A DNA stretch of 64,000 nucleotides from Methylobacterium oryzae (lineage in GTDB: Bacteria; Pseudomonadota; Alphaproteobacteria; Rhizobiales; Beijerinckiaceae), in NCBI RefSeq assembly GCF_021398735.1, contig NZ_CP090349.1, positions 3,739,001 to 3,803,000 on the forward strand, given 5' to 3'. Positions 56,602 through 64,000 of the stretch are shown piece by piece. The notes beneath the pieces are model-generated. The model was not told the DNA's origin. It searched no databases and was given only the letters and a program-made list of their open reading frames with translations. Position 1 is the stretch's first letter. Each line of letters begins with the position of its first letter. The translations under genes were made by a program, and so were the position numbers.

Positions 56602-58644
56602 CTAGTAGACCTGGGCCTCGGCGCGCGGCGGATCCGCCGGGCCGTCCCGTCGATCCAGACCCTTCTCCACGACCTTGGCGAGCCCGACCATGATCTGGTC
56701 GATGGCGTAGTCCTTCGGCGTGTAGACGGCGCGCACGCCCATGTTCTTGAGGACCAGCTCGTCCTCCGGGGAGATGATGCCGCCGACCACCACCGGGATG
56801 TGGTCGAGCCCGGCCTCGCGCATCTTGGCGCGGACCTCCCGCACCAGCGGCACGTGGGAGCCGGACAGGATCGACAGGCCGACCACGTGGGCGCCGGTCT
56901 CCTTGGCCTTCGCGACGATCTCGGCCGGCGTCTGGCGGATGCCGTCGTAGGTGACGTCGAAGCCGACGTCGCGGGCGCGGAGCGCGATCTGCTCGGCGCC
57001 GTTGGAGTGGCCGTCGAGGCCGGGCTTGCCGACCACGAGCTTCGGCGTCTCGCCCAGCCGCTCGCCGAGATCGGCGATCAGGAGCTTGGCCTCCTCGGCC
57101 GCGCCGCTGGAGACGGTCTCCACGGTGACGCCGGTGGGCGCCCGGTACTCGCCGAACACCGCGCGCAGGCGCGCGCCCCACTCGCCGGTCGTGACGCCGG
57201 CCCTGGCGGCCTCGATCGAGGGCGGCATGATGTTGGCGCCGGAGCGCGCCGCCTGCTCCAGGGCGTCGAGGGCTTGGCCCACGGCGTTCTCGTCGCGGCG
57301 GCCGCGCCACTCGCGGATCCGGCTCTGCGCCTCCATCTCGACGGTCTCGGAGACGGAGAAGATCGCCCCCTCCCCGGCCGTGAGCGGCGACGGCTCGCCC
57401 TGCTGCCACTTGTTGACGCCGACCACGATCTGATCGCCGGCCTCGATCGCCGAGATCCGGCGCGCGTTCGACTCCACCAGCGCGCGCTTGAGCGCCCCGG
57501 TTTCCACCGCCGCGACCGCGCCGCCGATGCCGCCGATCCGCTCCAGCTCGGCGCGGGTCTGCGCCTTCAGCTCCTCGACCTTGGCCTCGATCACGTGGCT
57601 GCCGTCGAAGATGTCGTCGTACTCGAGGAGGTCGGTCTCGAAGGCCAGGATCTGCTGCATGCGCATGGACCATTGCTGGTCCCAGGGCCGCGGCAGGCCG
57701 AGCGCCTCGTTCCAGGCCGGGAGCTGCACCGCGCGGGCGCGGGCGCGCTTGGACAGCGTCACCGCCAGCATCTCGATCAGGATGCGGTGGACGTTGTTCT
57801 CGGGCTGCTGCTCGGTGAGTCCCAGGGAGTTCACCTGCACGCCGTACCGGAAGATGCGCTTCTTCGGGTCGTCGATGCCGTAGCGCTCGCGGGCGATCTC
57901 GTCCCAGAGCTCCGAGAACGCCCGCATCTTGCAGATCTCGGTGACGAACCGCAGGCCCGCGTTCACGAAGAACGAGATCCGGCCGAAGACGTCGGAGAAG
58001 CTCTCGGCGTCGAACTCGGGGTCCTCGCGCACGGTGTCGAGCACCGCGATGGCGATGGCGAGCGCGTAGGAGAGCTCCTGGACCGGCGTCGCCCCCGCCT
58101 CCTGCAGGTGGTAGGAGCAGACGTTCATCGGGTTCCACTTAGGCACGTTCTTGGTCGTGAACAGGATCACGTCCTTGGTGAGCCGGAGGGACGGCGCGGG
58201 CGGGAACACGTAGGTGCCGCGCGACAGGTACTCCTTGATGATGTCGTTCTGGGTCGTGCCCTGGAGGGCGGCGATCGGCGCGCCCTGCTCCTCGGCCACC
58301 GCGAGGTAGAGCGCCAGCAGCCACGGGGCCGTGGCGTTGATCGTCATCGAGGTGTTCATCTGGGCGAGCGGGATGTCCTGGAACAGGGTCCGCATGTCGC
58401 CGAGATGCGCGATCGAGACGCCGACCTTGCCGACCTCGCCGCGGGACAGCTCGTGGTCGGGGTCGTAGCCGGTCTGGGTCGGCAGGTCGAAGGCAACCGA
58501 CAGGCCGGTCTGGCCCTTGGCGAGGTTGCCCCGATAGAGCTTGTTGGACTCCGCCGCGGTCGAGTGCCCCGCGTAGGTGCGGATGATCCAGGGCTTGTCG
58601 CGGCTCGACTTGTCGCTCCTGGTCTCGGCGACGCTCGCGCCCAT
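56602..58644 (-). CDS. ecm: Ethylmalonyl-CoA mutase (MeaA)
   Basis: A 680-residue adenosylcobalamin-dependent mutase converting (2R)-ethylmalonyl-CoA to (2S)-methylsuccinyl-CoA in the ethylmalonyl-CoA pathway for acetyl-CoA assimilation. The N-terminal barrel opens PWIIRTYAGHSTAAESNKLYRG; the C-terminal B12-binding domain has the DxHxxG motif at Asp544-His546 (GLDGHSNG), His being the lower ligand. ATG at 58644 has GCGAGGA before it. Formerly called meaA in Methylobacterium. It is divergent from ccr, the previous step of the pathway. Confidence 0.95.
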   Translation of the reverse strand: MGASVAETRSDKSSRDKPWIIRTYAGHSTAAESNKLYRGNLAKGQTGLSVAFDLPTQTGYDPDHELSRGEVGKVGVSIAHLGDMRTLFQDIPLAQMNTSMTINATAPWLLALYLAVAEEQGAPIAALQGTTQNDIIKEYLSRGTYVFPPAPSLRLTKDVILFTTKNVPKWNPMNVCSYHLQEAGATPVQELSYALAIAIAVLDTVREDPEFDAESFSDVFGRISFFVNAGLRFVTEICKMRAFSELWDEIARERYGIDDPKKRIFRYGVQVNSLGLTEQQPENNVHRILIEMLAVTLSKRARARAVQLPAWNEALGLPRPWDQQWSMRMQQILAFETDLLEYDDIFDGSHVIEAKVEELKAQTRAELERIGGIGGAVAAVETGALKRALVESNARRISAIEAGDQIVVGVNKWQQGEPSPLTAGEGAIFSVSETVEMEAQSRIREWRGRRDENAVGQALDALEQAARSGANIMPPSIEAARAGVTTGEWGARLRAVFGEYRAPTGVTVETVSSGAAEEAKLLIADLGERLGETPKLVVGKPGLDGHSNGAEQIALRARDVGFDVTYDGIRQTPAEIVAKAKETGAHVVGLSILSGSHVPLVREVRAKMREAGLDHIPVVVGGIISPEDELVLKNMGVRAVYTPKDYAIDQIMVGLAKVVEKGLDRRDGPADPPRAEAQVY

Positions 58645-59256
58645 TCCTCGCCTCCGTGTGATCTTTGTATCCGCGCGGGGCGCGGCCTTGCGGTCACCGT
58701 AGCGAAGGCTTGAGCACGCGTCATCCGGGACGGAAGTGCAAGACGCCCGCGCGGGCATCCGCGGCTCATGAAAAAACTTGCCCGCCGGAACAGCGGGATT
58801 TGAAGGCGCCGCGGCGCGCCGCCGCCCGCGCGCCGCCCGCACCCGCGGTCCGGACGGTGCCGCGCGACGGTCCCGATCCGCTTTATCAGTGCTGGTATAA
58901 TGTCCACCTGAACTGTTCTTCGCGGGACTTGCCGTTGTTCAGGCGCGAGAGAGCAAGTCGAACCAATGACTTAGAGGTGCATGTGCTCGCCGGACGGCCC
59001 GGGGCAGCTCGGGCGCGCGGCGGTGGAGTCGGGCAAGGTCTCGGGGCCGGGGCGACCGAGGCCGGCGCCGAATAATACTTGGTCTGCCGGAAAGCCGATT
59101 TTGAATACGTGGTCGCGCGCCCTGTGCTCGCGCTTTTTTCATGTCGGAAACCGTCGGCTTTCGACTTTCGGCCCACTTGGACGCCTCCGGCATCGCCGGT
59201 ATAGCGCGATGGAGAACCGCGGCCGTGAGAAACACGCGGGACGAGAGGAGAGCGAG
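58645..59256. promoter_or_regulatory. Divergent ecm/ccr control region
   Basis: A 612-base gap containing no convincing gene. The part nearest ccr (about 58900-59210) is more AT-rich than its surroundings and includes an imperfect inverted repeat at 59143-59165 (GTCGGAAACC / GGCTTTCGAC, 8 of 10 paired). In Methylobacterium ccr is activated by CcrR through a palindrome upstream; whether this is that site is not shown. The ecm side has short GC-rich runs. Confidence 0.5.
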
Positions 59257-60543
59257 ATGGCGGCGAGCGCTGCGATCAGTCCGACGGGCGGGGAGGTCAA
59301 GGACCTCTACGAGATGGGTGAGATCCCGCCGCTGGGTCATGTGCCGGCCAAGATGTATGCCTGGGCGATCCGGCGCGAGCGGCACGGACCCCCGGAACAG
59401 TCCCACCAGCTCGAGGTGCTGCCGGTCTGGGAGATCGGCGACGACGAGGTGCTGGTCTACGTCATGGCGGCGGGCGTCAACTACAACGGCGTCTGGGCCG
59501 GCCTCGGCGAGCCGATCTCGCCCTTCGACGTCCACAAGGGCGAGTACCACATCGCGGGCTCCGACGCCTCCGGCATCGTCTGGAAGGTCGGCTCCAAGGT
59601 GAAGCGCTGGAAGGTCGGCGACGAGGTCATCGTCCACTGCAACCGCGACGACGGCGACGACGAGGAGTGCAACGGCGGCGACCCGATGTTCTCGCCCTCG
59701 CAGCGGATCTGGGGCTACGAGACCGGCGACGGCTCGTTCGCGCAGTTCTGCCGGGTGCAGTCCCGCCAGCTCATGGTCCGGCCGAAGCACCTCACCTGGG
59801 AGGAGGCCGCCTGCTACACGCTGACGCTCGCCACCGCCTACCGCATGCTGTTCGGCCACGCCCCGCACACGGTGAAGCCGGGCCAGAACGTGCTGATCTG
59901 GGGTGCCTCCGGCGGCCTCGGCGTGTTCGGCGTGCAGCTCTGCGCGGCCTCGGGCGCCAACGCCATCGCGGTGATCTCGGACGAGTCGAAGCGCGACTAC
60001 GTGATGAGCCTCGGCGCCAAGGGCGTCATCAACCGCAAGGACTTCGACTGCTGGGGCCAGCTCCCCAAGGTCAACAGCCCCGAGTTCCACGCCTGGACCA
60101 AGGAGGCGCGCAAGTTCGGCAAGGCGATCTGGGACATCACCGGCAAGCAGGACGTCGACATCGTGTTCGAGCATCCGGGCGAGGCGACCTTCCCGGTCTC
60201 GGCGCTGGTGGTGAAGCGCGGCGGCATGGTGGTGTTCTGCGCCGGCACGACCGGCTTCAACATCACCTTCGACGCCCGCTACGTCTGGATGCGGCAGAAG
60301 CGCATCCAGGGCTCGCACTTCGCCCACCTCAAGCAGGCCTCGTCGGCGAACCAGTTCGTGCTCGACCGGCGGATCGACCCGTGCATGAGCGAGGTCTTCC
60401 CCTGGGACAAGATCCCCCAGGCCCACACCAAGATGTGGAAGAACCAGCACCCGCCGGGCAACATGGCCTGCCTCGTCAACTCCCCGCGCGCCGGCCTGCG
60501 CACGGTCGAGGACGTGATCGAGGCCGGTCCGCTGAAGCGGTAA
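59257..60543 (+). CDS. ccr: Crotonyl-CoA carboxylase/reductase
   Basis: A 428-residue medium-chain dehydrogenase. It reductively carboxylates crotonyl-CoA with NADPH and CO2 to ethylmalonyl-CoA, the key step of the ethylmalonyl-CoA pathway. GVNYNGVWAGLGEPISPFD, IAGSDASGIVWKVG, the dinucleotide motif NVLIWGASGGLGVFG and FEHPGEATFPVSALV are hallmarks that separate Ccr from other enoyl reductases. GAGGAG precedes the ATG. Divergent from ecm; followed by a hairpin. Confidence 0.97.
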   Translation: MAASAAISPTGGEVKDLYEMGEIPPLGHVPAKMYAWAIRRERHGPPEQSHQLEVLPVWEIGDDEVLVYVMAAGVNYNGVWAGLGEPISPFDVHKGEYHIAGSDASGIVWKVGSKVKRWKVGDEVIVHCNRDDGDDEECNGGDPMFSPSQRIWGYETGDGSFAQFCRVQSRQLMVRPKHLTWEEAACYTLTLATAYRMLFGHAPHTVKPGQNVLIWGASGGLGVFGVQLCAASGANAIAVISDESKRDYVMSLGAKGVINRKDFDCWGQLPKVNSPEFHAWTKEARKFGKAIWDITGKQDVDIVFEHPGEATFPVSALVVKRGGMVVFCAGTTGFNITFDARYVWMRQKRIQGSHFAHLKQASSANQFVLDRRIDPCMSEVFPWDKIPQAHTKMWKNQHPPGNMACLVNSPRAGLRTVEDVIEAGPLKR

Positions 60544-60552
60544 GGCGCTCCG

Positions 60553-60589
60553 TCGGGCCGGTTCCCGCTCTCGCGCGGGGCCGGCCCGA
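60553..60589 (+). terminator. Hairpin downstream of ccr
   Basis: TCGGGCCGG (60553-60561) pairs with CCGGCCCGA (60581-60589), starting 9 bases past the ccr stop. No T-run follows, so it is either a GC-type terminator or a 3' mRNA-stabilising stem. Confidence 0.55.
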
Positions 60590-60709
60590 TCGGCTAGGCT
60601 CGCGGCGTCCCGCGCCGACTCGGCGACCGATTCGGTGTGCCGGGGCGCTGATGACGGGCCCACGCGATCCTCACAGGACCCGGCCCCGATCCGGACAGGG
60701 GGCACGGTT

Positions 60710-61009
60710 TTGAGCGGCGACGACGAGGCTTACGTCTACGACGAGGCGACGGGCGAGTGGCTCCCGCCCGGGTCCGCGGCCGCACCCGCCGAGACGAGAG
60801 CCGTCCGCGACGCGGCCGGCAACGTCCTGGCCGACGGCGATTCGGTCACGCTGATCAAGGACCTCAAGGTCAAGGGCGCGAACCAGACCCTGAAGCAGGG
60901 TACGGTCATCCGGTCGATCCGGCTCACGGACGATCCGGAGGAGATCGACTGCCGCCACGACACCATCAAGGGCCTCGTGCTGCGCACCGAGTTCGTGCGC
61001 AAGCGCTGA
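60710..61009 (+). CDS. PhnA domain protein without the zinc ribbon
   Basis: A 99-residue protein whose C-terminal half (GDSVTLIKDLKVKGANQTLK ... IDCRHDTIKGLVLRTEFVRK) is the PhnA/YjdM domain. The usual N-terminal C-x2-C zinc ribbon is missing; the first 30 residues are Asp/Glu/Ala-rich instead. Role unknown despite the 'alkylphosphonate utilisation' label of the family. TTG at 60710 has AGGGGG upstream and starts near the conserved acidic segment; an earlier GTG at 60635 is possible. Confidence 0.7.
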   Translation: MSGDDEAYVYDEATGEWLPPGSAAAPAETRAVRDAAGNVLADGDSVTLIKDLKVKGANQTLKQGTVIRSIRLTDDPEEIDCRHDTIKGLVLRTEFVRKR

Positions 61010-61042
61010 GGCCGATGCGGGGCGGCGCTTCTCCCGGCCGCG

Positions 61043-61219
61043 CTACCGCCGCCGCGTCTCGTCCTGCGGCAGGTGGCGGCCGTAGGCCTCCTGCTTCTCG
61101 GCGCGCTCCTGGATCAGGTCGGCGTAGGCCTGCTGCATCTCCGGCGAGACGCTGATGCTCTTGCCCTTGGCGGCCTTGCGCTTGGGCGCCTTCTTGAAGG
61201 TGTTGTTCGTGTCGCTCAT
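61043..61219 (-). CDS. Small basic hypothetical protein, 58 aa
   Basis: Begins MSDTNNTFKKAPKRKAAKGK, then a Glu/Gln/Ala-rich helix (SPEMQQAYADLIQERAEKQE) and an Arg-rich end. Lys-rich and presumably nucleic-acid binding or disordered, but the family is not recognised. GGAG precedes the ATG. Convergent with the PhnA-like gene. Confidence 0.5.
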   Translation of the reverse strand: MSDTNNTFKKAPKRKAAKGKSISVSPEMQQAYADLIQERAEKQEAYGRHLPQDETRRR

Positions 61220-61443
61220 GCCGGGCTCCGCGTCGAACCGTGGCGGCATCGCGTGGCCGGACGACCGATCCGGGATCCGGCCGCCGCCCAGGGCCGGACA
61301 TCCGCCCTGTAGCGCATCGCGGCGCCGGACGCACGGCTGCCGGGACCGGGCCGACACCGGCCCGGCACCGGATTGATCTGGCCTGTCGCTGCGGCCTCTG
61401 CCAGGATCGGGACGACGCGGTGCAGAGAGGGTCGGGGGCGGGC

Positions 61444-62919
61444 ATGGATTCGGGTGACGCGTCGCGGTGTCGGAACCCGGATACCCTGCGCGGCCGCGCC
61501 CGGCGCGCGACGGCCCTCGCGATCCTGATCGCCCTCGGCACCGGGCCTGTCGGGGCCCAGGACCGGCCGGCGCCCGCCCGGGCCGCCCCCAGACCCGCGC
61601 CGGCGGCCGGCGCGCCGGCCGACCCCGTCTTCGAGGCGATGCGGGCGGGCTTCGAGGCCCTGCCGGAGGCCGACCGAAAGGCCGTCCAGGACGCCCTGGT
61701 CTGGACCGGCGATTTCAACGCCGTCGTGTCGGGGGCCTTCGGGCGCCGGACCTTCGAGGCGCTCACCGCCTACGGCGCCCGGACCGGCGGGGCCGACCCC
61801 CTCGATCCGCGCGGCCGGGCGGCGCTGCTGGCCGCCGGCGCGGCGGCGCGGAACGCGGCGCGCTTCCGCGTCGCGGTCGATCCCGGGACCGGCGCCGTGA
61901 TGGGCGTGCCCGAGAGACTCCTGGCGAAACGGACCGCCCTGCCCTCCGGAACCCGCTGGCAGAGCCAGGACGGCCGCGTCACCCTGGAATCCCGCGCCTT
62001 CCCGCCGGGGGCCGAGAGCCTCGACGCGCTGTTCGAGAAGGCGACCGCGCCGCTCCCCGGCCGTAAGGTGACCTACAAGCTGCGGCGGCCGGACACCGTG
62101 GTGGTCACCGCCGAGACCGGGCCGGGACTGTCCTACATCCGCTACGCGTCCGGACCGGAGGGCGTGCGGGGGTTCCTGCTCGGCTACGATCGCGCCCTGG
62201 CGCCGGAGGTCGACCGGCTCGTGATCGCCGTGGCGAACGCCTTCGTGCCGTTTCCCGATCCCGCCGCGGCGCCGGCCGCGCAGCTACCCTCGAGCCCGGG
62301 TCCGGCACCGGCGGCCCGCGTCGCCGCCCACCCGGCGCCCCAGCCGCAGGCCGCGCCGCTGAGGCCGGCGAGCCTCTCCCCCGCGCCGGCCTCGGGCGCG
62401 GGTCTCGCGGTGGCACCGGGACGCGTGCTGACCGCCGTCGCCGTGCTGGAGGGCTGCGCCCAGCCCAGGATCGGCCCGGTATCGGCGCGGGTGCTCGCCA
62501 CCGATCCCGCCGGCCTCGCCCTCCTCGATGTGCCCGGCGCCCCCGCCCCGCTCCGGCCCGCGCTCCGGACCGAGCCCGTCGGTGCCGAGGAGAGCGTGAT
62601 CGCCCTGGCGCCGGGTGCGGACGGGATCCAGGCCGCTCCCGGTGAGGCGCGGGGCGGCGACGTGATCGCGGCGCTCCAGCCGGGTTCCGGCGGCGCGCCG
62701 GTGCTGGACCGGTCGGGGGCCCTCGTCGGTCTCGTCGCCCGCTATCCCGCGGCGCCGCGCCGGGTCGCCGGGGTGGTGCCGCCGGCGCGACTGCCGGTCG
62801 TGCCGGCGCGGGCGATCTCCGCCTTCCTCGCCGCCCAGGGCATCGCCGCGGCGGCGCCGCATTCGGGTGGCGGGCCCGGCGCGGTCGCGCCTGCCGTGGT
62901 GGGGATCACCTGCCGCTGA
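61444..62919 (+). CDS. Exported protein with a degenerate trypsin-like domain
   Basis: A 491-residue protein with a signal peptide (to about residue 38, GPVGA before QDRP). The middle (FEAMRAGFEALPEADRKAVQDALVWTGDFN) resembles a peptidoglycan-binding or helical repeat, then a Pro/Ala linker, then a trypsin-like fold: Ser415 lies in PGSGGAPVLD, but the position of the catalytic His (LTAAHV in relatives) is Ala333 in LTAVAVL, so the protein is unlikely to be an active serine protease. Alternative: a pseudoprotease binding a partner. Ala/Pro-rich composition is extreme. Confidence 0.6.
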   Translation: MDSGDASRCRNPDTLRGRARRATALAILIALGTGPVGAQDRPAPARAAPRPAPAAGAPADPVFEAMRAGFEALPEADRKAVQDALVWTGDFNAVVSGAFGRRTFEALTAYGARTGGADPLDPRGRAALLAAGAAARNAARFRVAVDPGTGAVMGVPERLLAKRTALPSGTRWQSQDGRVTLESRAFPPGAESLDALFEKATAPLPGRKVTYKLRRPDTVVVTAETGPGLSYIRYASGPEGVRGFLLGYDRALAPEVDRLVIAVANAFVPFPDPAAAPAAQLPSSPGPAPAARVAAHPAPQPQAAPLRPASLSPAPASGAGLAVAPGRVLTAVAVLEGCAQPRIGPVSARVLATDPAGLALLDVPGAPAPLRPALRTEPVGAEESVIALAPGADGIQAAPGEARGGDVIAALQPGSGGAPVLDRSGALVGLVARYPAAPRRVAGVVPPARLPVVPARAISAFLAAQGIAAAAPHSGGGPGAVAPAVVGITCR

Positions 62920-62978
62920 GATGCGGGTCGCGCGGCGGATCCCCTGTCGCTCGCGCGGGATCCGCCGGCGTTCACGAG

Positions 62979-63005
62979 CCTGGGCGGACGAGCCGTCCGC
63001 CCAGG
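62979..63005. terminator. Bidirectional hairpin between convergent genes
   Basis: CCTGGGCGGAC (62979-62989) pairs perfectly with GTCCGCCCAGG (62995-63005) around a 5-base loop. It lies between the stops of the exported protein (62919) and the DUF3309 gene (63020), which face each other. Confidence 0.6.
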
Positions 63006-63019
63006 CGACGGGCCGCCGC

Positions 63020-63175
63020 TCAGAGCCGCCCGGTGACCAGGAGCACGATCAGCACGATGAGCAGGATGCCGCCCAGGCCGAAGCCGGGGCCGCGATACGC
63101 GCCGCCGCCGAGGAAGCCGCCGCCGCCGAAGGCCAGGATGATCAGGATGATGAGCAGGATGGTGACGAGGGACAT
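63020..63175 (-). CDS. DUF3309-like small membrane protein, 51 aa
   Basis: Two hydrophobic helices (LVTILLIILIILAFG and GGILLIVLIVLLVTG) flank a glycine-rich turn, the pattern of DUF3309. Of unknown function, thought to be membrane-embedded. ATG at 63175 with GGAG 10 bases before. Confidence 0.7.
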   Translation of the reverse strand: MSLVTILLIILIILAFGGGGFLGGGAYRGPGFGLGGILLIVLIVLLVTGRL

Positions 63176-63296
63176 CGGTCGCGTTCTCCGGACGGTCGCG
63201 CTGGTGCGAGCGTGACCGTTCAAACGCTGCGACATTCCGTTCCGTTCAACGCCAAGCCACGCTTTTGTGAGGAAAATTCCGGATGAGACCCCGGCC

Positions 63297-64000
63297 TCAG
63301 GCGTGCCAGTCCGGCAGAGGCTCCGCGGGCGCGTCGAGCCAGCCTGGAATCGGCAGGCCGCGCTCGGTGAGGAAGGCCGGGTTGAACAGCTTCGAGGCGT
63401 AGCGGGCCGCCCCGTCGCAGAGAATCGTCACGATCGTGTGACCGGGCCCGAGGTCCCGGGCCAGCCGGATCGCCCCGGCGACGTTGATGCCCGACGAGCC
63501 GCCCAGCGACAGCCCCTCCTCCCGCATCAGCCCGAAGACGATGTCGAGAGCCTCGCGGTCCGGGATCCGGAAGGCGCGGTCGGGGGTGAAGCCCTCGAGG
63601 TTCCGGGTGATCCGCCCCTGGCCGATCCCCTCGGTGATCGAGGAGCCCTCGGCCTTCAGGGTGCCGGTCGTGTAGTGGGCGTAGAGGGCCGAGCCCTCCG
63701 GATCCGACAGCGCGATCCGCACCTGCGGGTTGCGGGCGCGCAGGGCCTCGGCGGTGCCGGCTAGCGTGCCGCCGGTGCCGGCCGCGCAGACGAAGCCGTC
63801 GACCCGGCCGCCGGTCTGCGCCCAGATCTCCGGGCCGGTGCCGTCGACATGGGCCCGCCGGTTGGCGACGTTGTCGAACTGGTCGGCGAAGAAGGCGCCC
63901 GCCGGCTCGGTGGCGGCGAGCTTCTCCGCGAGCCGCCGGGCCACGTGGACGTAGTTGTTCGGGTTGGCGAAGGGCACCGCCGGCACTTCCACCAGCCGGG
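63297..64000 (-). CDS. cysK: Cysteine synthase A, C-terminal part (runs off the window)
   Basis: The last 234 or so residues of a PLP-dependent O-acetylserine sulfhydrylase. GFVCAAGTGGTLAGTAEALRA carries the phosphate-binding GTGGT loop, and GSSGINVAGAIRLA and ILCDGAARYASKLFNPAFL are typical of CysK. The PLP lysine lies beyond the right edge. Transcribed on the minus strand; its start is outside. Confidence 0.92.
   Translation of the reverse strand, partial: RLVEVPAVPFANPNNYVHVARRLAEKLAATEPAGAFFADQFDNVANRRAHVDGTGPEIWAQTGGRVDGFVCAAGTGGTLAGTAEALRARNPQVRIALSDPEGSALYAHYTTGTLKAEGSSITEGIGQGRITRNLEGFTPDRAFRIPDREALDIVFGLMREEGLSLGGSSGINVAGAIRLARDLGPGHTIVTILCDGAARYASKLFNPAFLTERGLPIPGWLDAPAEPLPDWHA

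Overview
The window is high-GC DNA from an alphaproteobacterium, most likely a Methylobacterium/Methylorubrum-type methylotroph. The best evidence is the divergent pair ethylmalonyl-CoA mutase (ecm/meaA, 56602-58644, minus) and crotonyl-CoA carboxylase/reductase (ccr, 59257-60543, plus), the two signature enzymes of the ethylmalonyl-CoA pathway. An ornithine-lipid acyltransferase, an MmcB-type repair protein and a heat-shock gene with a rhizobial-type ROSE thermometer leader fit the same group. Most of the window is ordinary chromosome, densely packed with short intergenic gaps.

Layout. 1-5 kb: start of rplM, a CoA-binding protein, a UDP-sugar dehydrogenase, small hypothetical proteins and a soluble c-type cytochrome. 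5.1-8.9 kb: a visibly more AT-rich accessory patch with a TPR-GT61 glycosyltransferase and a beta-propeller glycosidase-like protein, on the 3' side of a tRNA-Ser(GGA) gene. 9-20 kb: glgX, a sulfonate-type binding protein, NUDIX, PhzF, pyridoxal kinase, DedA, a BtuF-like protein, MmcB, a CPA1 antiporter and a GNAT protein. 20-24 kb: glyQ and glyS separated by a palindromic repeat and a secreted DUF3828 protein. 24-31.4 kb: a complete four-carbon sugar acid (tetronate) catabolic locus. It has otnC and a LacI regulator on one strand and an MFS transporter, ltnD, otnI, otnK and denD on the other, with a perfect LacI-type palindrome between them. 31.4-34 kb: a VapBC toxin-antitoxin pair with its own inverted-repeat operator, and recQ. 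34-40 kb: purL-bolA-DUF29-grxD, a methyltransferase, rlmN and an MscS channel. 41-47.5 kb: a very large thioester alpha-2-macroglobulin, an ABM monooxygenase and the wreck of a Kdo hydroxylase gene. 47.5-56.5 kb: an HTH protein, OlsB-like acyltransferase, hsp20, hydrolases, class I aldolase, a WecA-like transferase and a chemoreceptor. 56.6-64 kb: ecm/ccr, small proteins, a degenerate secreted protease and the 3' part of cysK.

The clearest functional units are the tetronate operon (uptake, two alternative 2-dehydrogenases, isomerase, kinase, decarboxylase, ending at dihydroxyacetone phosphate), the ethylmalonyl-CoA pair, and hsp20, which appears to have both transcriptional (sigma-32) and translational (RNA thermometer) heat control. 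About 90-bp palindromic repeats occur five times, with a second related-looking palindrome once intact and once as a half copy. Four of these elements fill the gaps between convergent genes, where they may act as bidirectional terminators.

I found no CRISPR array, phage, intact insertion sequence or defence island. No wholly new system is evident. The most unusual items are the tRNA-adjacent glycan patch, the operators and thermometer that can be read directly from the sequence, the collapsed Kdo hydroxylase, and the His-less secreted trypsin-like protein.
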